The notes under the pieces were generated by a model. That model saw only the letters and a list, made by a program, of their open reading frames with translations, ran no database searches and was not told the DNA's origin. A stretch of 7,324 nucleotides of DNA, taken from an uncultured Eubacteriales bacterium (GTDB lineage Bacteria > Bacillota > Clostridia > Oscillospirales > CAG-382). Each line of letters opens with the position of its first letter. Position 1 is the stretch's first letter. The stretch is from positions 1-7,324 of the forward strand of contig USHI01000059.1 of assembly GCA_900554405.1 (NCBI GenBank), in the 5' to 3' direction. Below, in pieces: positions 4,740 through 7,324 of the stretch. Both the position numbers and the translations under genes were made by a program.

Positions 4740-6955
4740 TTTGCCCCCGCGGTGCGCAGCGAAATATCCGTGCTTTCCGCACCGATATCCGCAAGCGCTT
4801 CACGTTCGCGCTCGGAATGCGTGAGTATGATTATCTGGTGCCGCTGCGCAGCCATACACAGCGCGCCCGCCATCATGCGCAGGCGGCTGTCATCGATACG
4901 GACAAAGGCATCGTCGAGCACTATCGGAACCCCGCAGCCGCCGAACAGCATATCCGCCAGCGCAAACCGCAGGCAGAGGTAGGCGCTGTCCCGCGTGCCG
5001 GCGGAAAGGTATTCCGCGCTGCGGCGGAAATCATCGCCATAGCTCATCGAAAGCTTCGTATCCACCTCGAAGCCGCTGTACTTGCCGCCTGTCGCAGCCG
5101 AAAAATATTCGTCCGCACGGGCGCCTATACGCGGCGCGACCATGCTCTTCATGTATTCGCTGCTTTCGTTTATCATTTCTATCGCAATGCCGTAAGCGGC
5201 GTGCTTGGCGGAAAGCGATTCTATTTCGGCGGAAAGCGCATCCCGGCGGCTCACCATCAGCGCGGCATCGCCGCCGCGTGCCTCGTTGGAGGCATAGCTC
5301 AGCTCGGCATTGCGCAGCAGTTCGGCATTGTTATCGTGCTTTTGGGTATAAAACGCCGTTTCGCGGTCGACAAGCGTGCGTTCGCGCTCCGGCTTTACGG
5401 CGCCCGCGGCAAGCTCGGCAAGCACTTCTATATCCACGCCCGCCGTTGCGGCGGAAAACGCATCCTTTTTGGAATTGAGCACGGCAAGCTTTTCGCCGAT
5501 ATTATCCGAAGCACGCTTGATCGTTTCCAGTATCTGCGAATAATTGCCGCCGGAGGAATCGACATAGCCGCCTATCTCCTCCGAAAGCCGGCGTTCGAGC
5601 GCGGCGCATTCCGCGCGGCAATCGCCTTCGCGCGAAGTGCTTGCGGAAAGTCTTTCTTCCGCAAGCGCTTTGCGTTCCTTTGCGGCGGGGCCGTGCTCAG
5701 GGTAAGCGGCAAGCGCGGCACGCAGAGCGGCCGCATCCGCGATCCCCAGTTCCTTTGCCTTTGCGGAGGGCTTTGCGACAAACACCCCCGCCACGGCGGC
5801 ACATACGGCAGCCGCGCCGATACAGGCATATCCCGCACCGGAACGGAAGGCAAGCACGAGAACCAGCCCGGCAACCACGGCAAGCCCCGTCAGCACGGCA
5901 AGTATCCTTGCCGTCACCGCGGAGGAGGCTATTGTCGCCCTTGCATCCTCGGCGGCATCATCGTCAAAGGGAAGCGCCGCATTTGCGGCTTCGAGATCGT
6001 CGGATGCCTCCTTTGAAGCGGAACGGAGCGATTCGAGCCTGCTCTTTTCGGCGACAAGCCTTGCGTTCATTTCATAAAGCATACCGATTTCGCTGCCGGC
6101 GGTATCGGAATCCTTTTTTATTGCGGCACGGGCTTCGTCATATTCCGCCTCCGCCTGCTGCCTTTCGCCGGCGATCCGACGTATTTCGCGCAGCCTCAAA
6201 AGCGCTTCGTATTTTTCTATATTGTTGCGTTCGGCGGCAAGCTCCGAAAGCTTTTGCGCGGTTTCCTCCACGATCGCCCTTTTGGCGGCTATTTCGGCAG
6301 AAAGCCTTGTACACTCCGCGCGGAAGGCCTCCGATTCCGAAATTTCGGCGTTCAGCTCGTTGCGCTGAGATGTAAGCCGCGGTATCAGCCCGTTCCCGAG
6401 ACGGTTTTTAAGCTCGTTCCGCGCCTGTGTAAGCCTTTCCACCGCCTTGCCCGTGCCGATACGCTCATCCGCGCTTATGGCGATATTCCGCAACCGTTCG
6501 GCAAGAAGCTCATCCTTGCCCTGCGGCGTTGTAAGCTGGCGAAAAAACAGCGTGCGGGAGAATATATCCTCGCTCACACCGAAGAAAACCTCGCCCGGTA
6601 TTTCGCCGGAATGAACGCTGTTCCCGGTGCGGCGATCGGTTATGCTCACCGTTTCCCTGCCGGAAGCGGTCACTCGGCGTTCGATAACGAACCTGCCCTC
6701 GTCGCATTCTATGGCAACGGCGCCCTCCGAAATTTCGCCGTCCCAGGGGGTGTACAGCTTTTTTTCGTTTTCGGATATCGATTGCAGCCGCTGCCCGGCA
6801 AAGCCGTAAAATACAAACTTTATAAAAGCCGCAAGCGTGCTTTTGCCGCTTTCGTTGGGGGCGCAGAGTATGTTTATTCCGCCGGCAAGATCGACAACGG
6901 TGTTTTTCAGCTTGCCGAAGGAGGTAATTTCGATTTTTTCTATTCTGACGTTCAT
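4736..6955 (-). CDS. YhaN/SbcC-like SMC-type ATPase with central membrane hairpin
   Basis: This is a 739-residue ABC/SMC-type ATPase of the Rad50/SbcC/YhaN kind, expected to work with the nuclease subunit encoded just upstream. Seen: ATPase N-lobe with Walker A APNESGKST (residues 32-40) and Q-loop Gln140 in LFFRQL; a first coiled-coil arm (about 170-330, rich in E, A, R and L heptads); two hydrophobic helices at about 348-370 and 374-395; a second coiled-coil arm (about 425-600); and the C-lobe with signature YLSAGTRDSAYLCLRFAL (649-666), Walker B VPIVLDDAFVRIDD (676-689) and H-loop LTHSERER (711-718). There is no CxxC zinc hook; the membrane hairpin stands where the hook would be. It is shorter than typical YhaN or SbcC proteins (about 950-1,050). 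The start ATG 6955 directly follows the upstream stop and has a strong GGAGGAGGA site. Its stop overlaps the recG start. ATPase type is certain; the YhaN relationship rests on architecture and gene order, and the substrate is unknown. Confidence 0.85.
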   Translation of the reverse strand: MNVRIEKIEITSFGKLKNTVVDLAGGINILCAPNESGKSTLAAFIKFVFYGFAGQRLQSISENEKKLYTPWDGEISEGAVAIECDEGRFVIERRVTASGRETVSITDRRTGNSVHSGEIPGEVFFGVSEDIFSRTLFFRQLTTPQGKDELLAERLRNIAISADERIGTGKAVERLTQARNELKNRLGNGLIPRLTSQRNELNAEISESEAFRAECTRLSAEIAAKRAIVEETAQKLSELAAERNNIEKYEALLRLREIRRIAGERQQAEAEYDEARAAIKKDSDTAGSEIGMLYEMNARLVAEKSRLESLRSASKEASDDLEAANAALPFDDDAAEDARATIASSAVTARILAVLTGLAVVAGLVLVLAFRSGAGYACIGAAAVCAAVAGVFVAKPSAKAKELGIADAAALRAALAAYPEHGPAAKERKALAEERLSASTSREGDCRAECAALERRLSEEIGGYVDSSGGNYSQILETIKRASDNIGEKLAVLNSKKDAFSAATAGVDIEVLAELAAGAVKPERERTLVDRETAFYTQKHDNNAELLRNAELSYASNEARGGDAALMVSRRDALSAEIESLSAKHAAYGIAIEMINESSEYMKSMVAPRIGARADEYFSAATGGKYSGFEVDTKLSMSYGDDFRRSAEYLSAGTRDSAYLCLRFALADMLFGGCGVPIVLDDAFVRIDDSRLRMMAGALCMAAQRHQIIILTHSEREREALADIGAESTDISLRTAGAK

Positions 6956-7324
6956 TCAGCGTTCCTCCTCCGAATAATCCGCCACAGGACGGTCCTGCAA
7001 TGCGGCAAGCCCGTATCTGAGCGCAAGCTCGCATTCGCGGTATTCAGCGCTTCCCTCCGGCAGCTTTTTTATCCGTGCGAGCATTTTGCGGCAGAAAACG
7101 CCGCGCAGCGTGTTTTCGCCCTCCAGCTCGCCGATATCCGGCAAAAGCAGCGTGTTATCGACAAGCTCTATGCTCCGCGGCAGCTCCGCCCCGCGACCGA
7201 ATTCCACCGGCAGTATGTTGAACGGTTCGCGCAGCTCGCCGCAGAGCCGCACGCGCAGCTCGGTATCCTCCGCATACGGCCTCATCGCCGCGCGGATACG
7301 GTCGACCGCCTCGAATTTATCGTT
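6956..7324 (-). CDS. YhaO/SbcD-like DNA exonuclease subunit, C-terminal part (5' end outside window)
   Basis: The frame is open to the window edge, giving the last 122 residues and a TGA at 6956-6958. It resembles the C-terminal region of Firmicute YhaO/SbcD-type metallophosphoesterases: the DNTLLLPDIGELE segment, then ENTLRGVFCRKMLARIKK and the near-invariant ending ELALRYGLAAL. This region follows the catalytic domain and contacts the SMC-like partner. The metal-binding motifs (DxH, GDxxD, GNHD, GHxH) would lie upstream of the window and cannot be checked. The assignment is supported by the next gene, an SbcC/YhaN-like ATPase that begins right after this stop; Mre11-Rad50-type pairs are usually encoded this way. 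The last codons double as the ribosome site for the ATPase gene. A less likely alternative is a regulatory subunit without nuclease activity. Confidence 0.72.
   Translation of the reverse strand, partial: NDKFEAVDRIRAAMRPYAEDTELRVRLCGELREPFNILPVEFGRGAELPRSIELVDNTLLLPDIGELEGENTLRGVFCRKMLARIKKLPEGSAEYRECELALRYGLAALQDRPVADYSEEER
6963..6971 (-). promoter_or_regulatory. Ribosome binding site of the SMC-like ATPase, inside the upstream gene
   Basis: On the minus strand GGAGGAGGA lies 7 bases before the ATG at 6955 and also encodes the last Glu residues of the upstream protein. It confirms the ATG at 6955 as the start and ties translation of the two subunits together. Confidence 0.8.

Noticed and set aside
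4727..6016. A 429-codon open frame on the plus strand opposite the SMC-like gene
   Set aside because: Same reasoning: composition of a shadow frame, no ribosome site, and an intact ATPase gene on the other strand.
3000..7324. Possible phage-defence system built on the SMC-like ATPase and nuclease
   Set aside because: The neighbours are housekeeping recG and dus, with no toxin, integrase or atypical base composition, so a chromosomal repair operon fits better than a defence island.

Overview
The window looks like chromosomal DNA from a moderately GC-rich Firmicute, probably class Clostridia. The grounds are a FeoB with a FeoB-associated Cys-rich membrane peptide behind it, AGGAG-type ribosome sites, a clostridial-style solo HMA protein, and a YhaO/YhaN-like pair next to recG and a dus gene. 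This placement rests on gene content and style only; no rRNA or other marker is present.

Left part (1-1704, plus strand). The window opens inside feoB, the ferrous iron permease, of which the last 231 residues are visible. A 59-residue Cys-rich single-pass membrane protein follows at 737-916, and a strong intrinsic terminator (1016-1054) closes this iron-uptake unit. Behind the terminator, 1086-1371 holds what looks like the collapsed remnant of an ABC transporter operon: a good ribosome site and the first residues of an ATPase, a protein-like piece in another frame, and the last 45 residues of a FtsX/MacB-type permease. An intact 86-residue heavy-metal-associated (HMA) protein follows at 1389-1649, and then a hairpin with T-tracts on both strands that can stop transcription from both sides.

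Right part (1716-7324, minus strand). Four genes run without gaps in the order yhaO/sbcD-like nuclease subunit (3' end only), yhaN/SbcC-like SMC-type ATPase, recG and dusB-like tRNA dihydrouridine synthase. Two junctions are TGAATG (stop directly followed by start) and the third is a GTGA/TGATG overlap, so the genes are almost certainly co-transcribed and translationally coupled. The first three genes are DNA repair or recombination functions. The SMC-like ATPase carries two membrane helices in the middle of its coiled coil and has no zinc hook, which suggests a membrane-attached nuclease complex coupled to a fork-remodelling helicase. The tRNA-modifying enzyme at the end may simply share the transcript.

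I see no rRNA, tRNA, CRISPR array, insertion sequence or riboswitch. The promoter of the minus-strand operon and that of feoB lie outside the window. The most unusual items are the ABC transporter remnant and the membrane-hairpin SMC-like protein in its repair operon.
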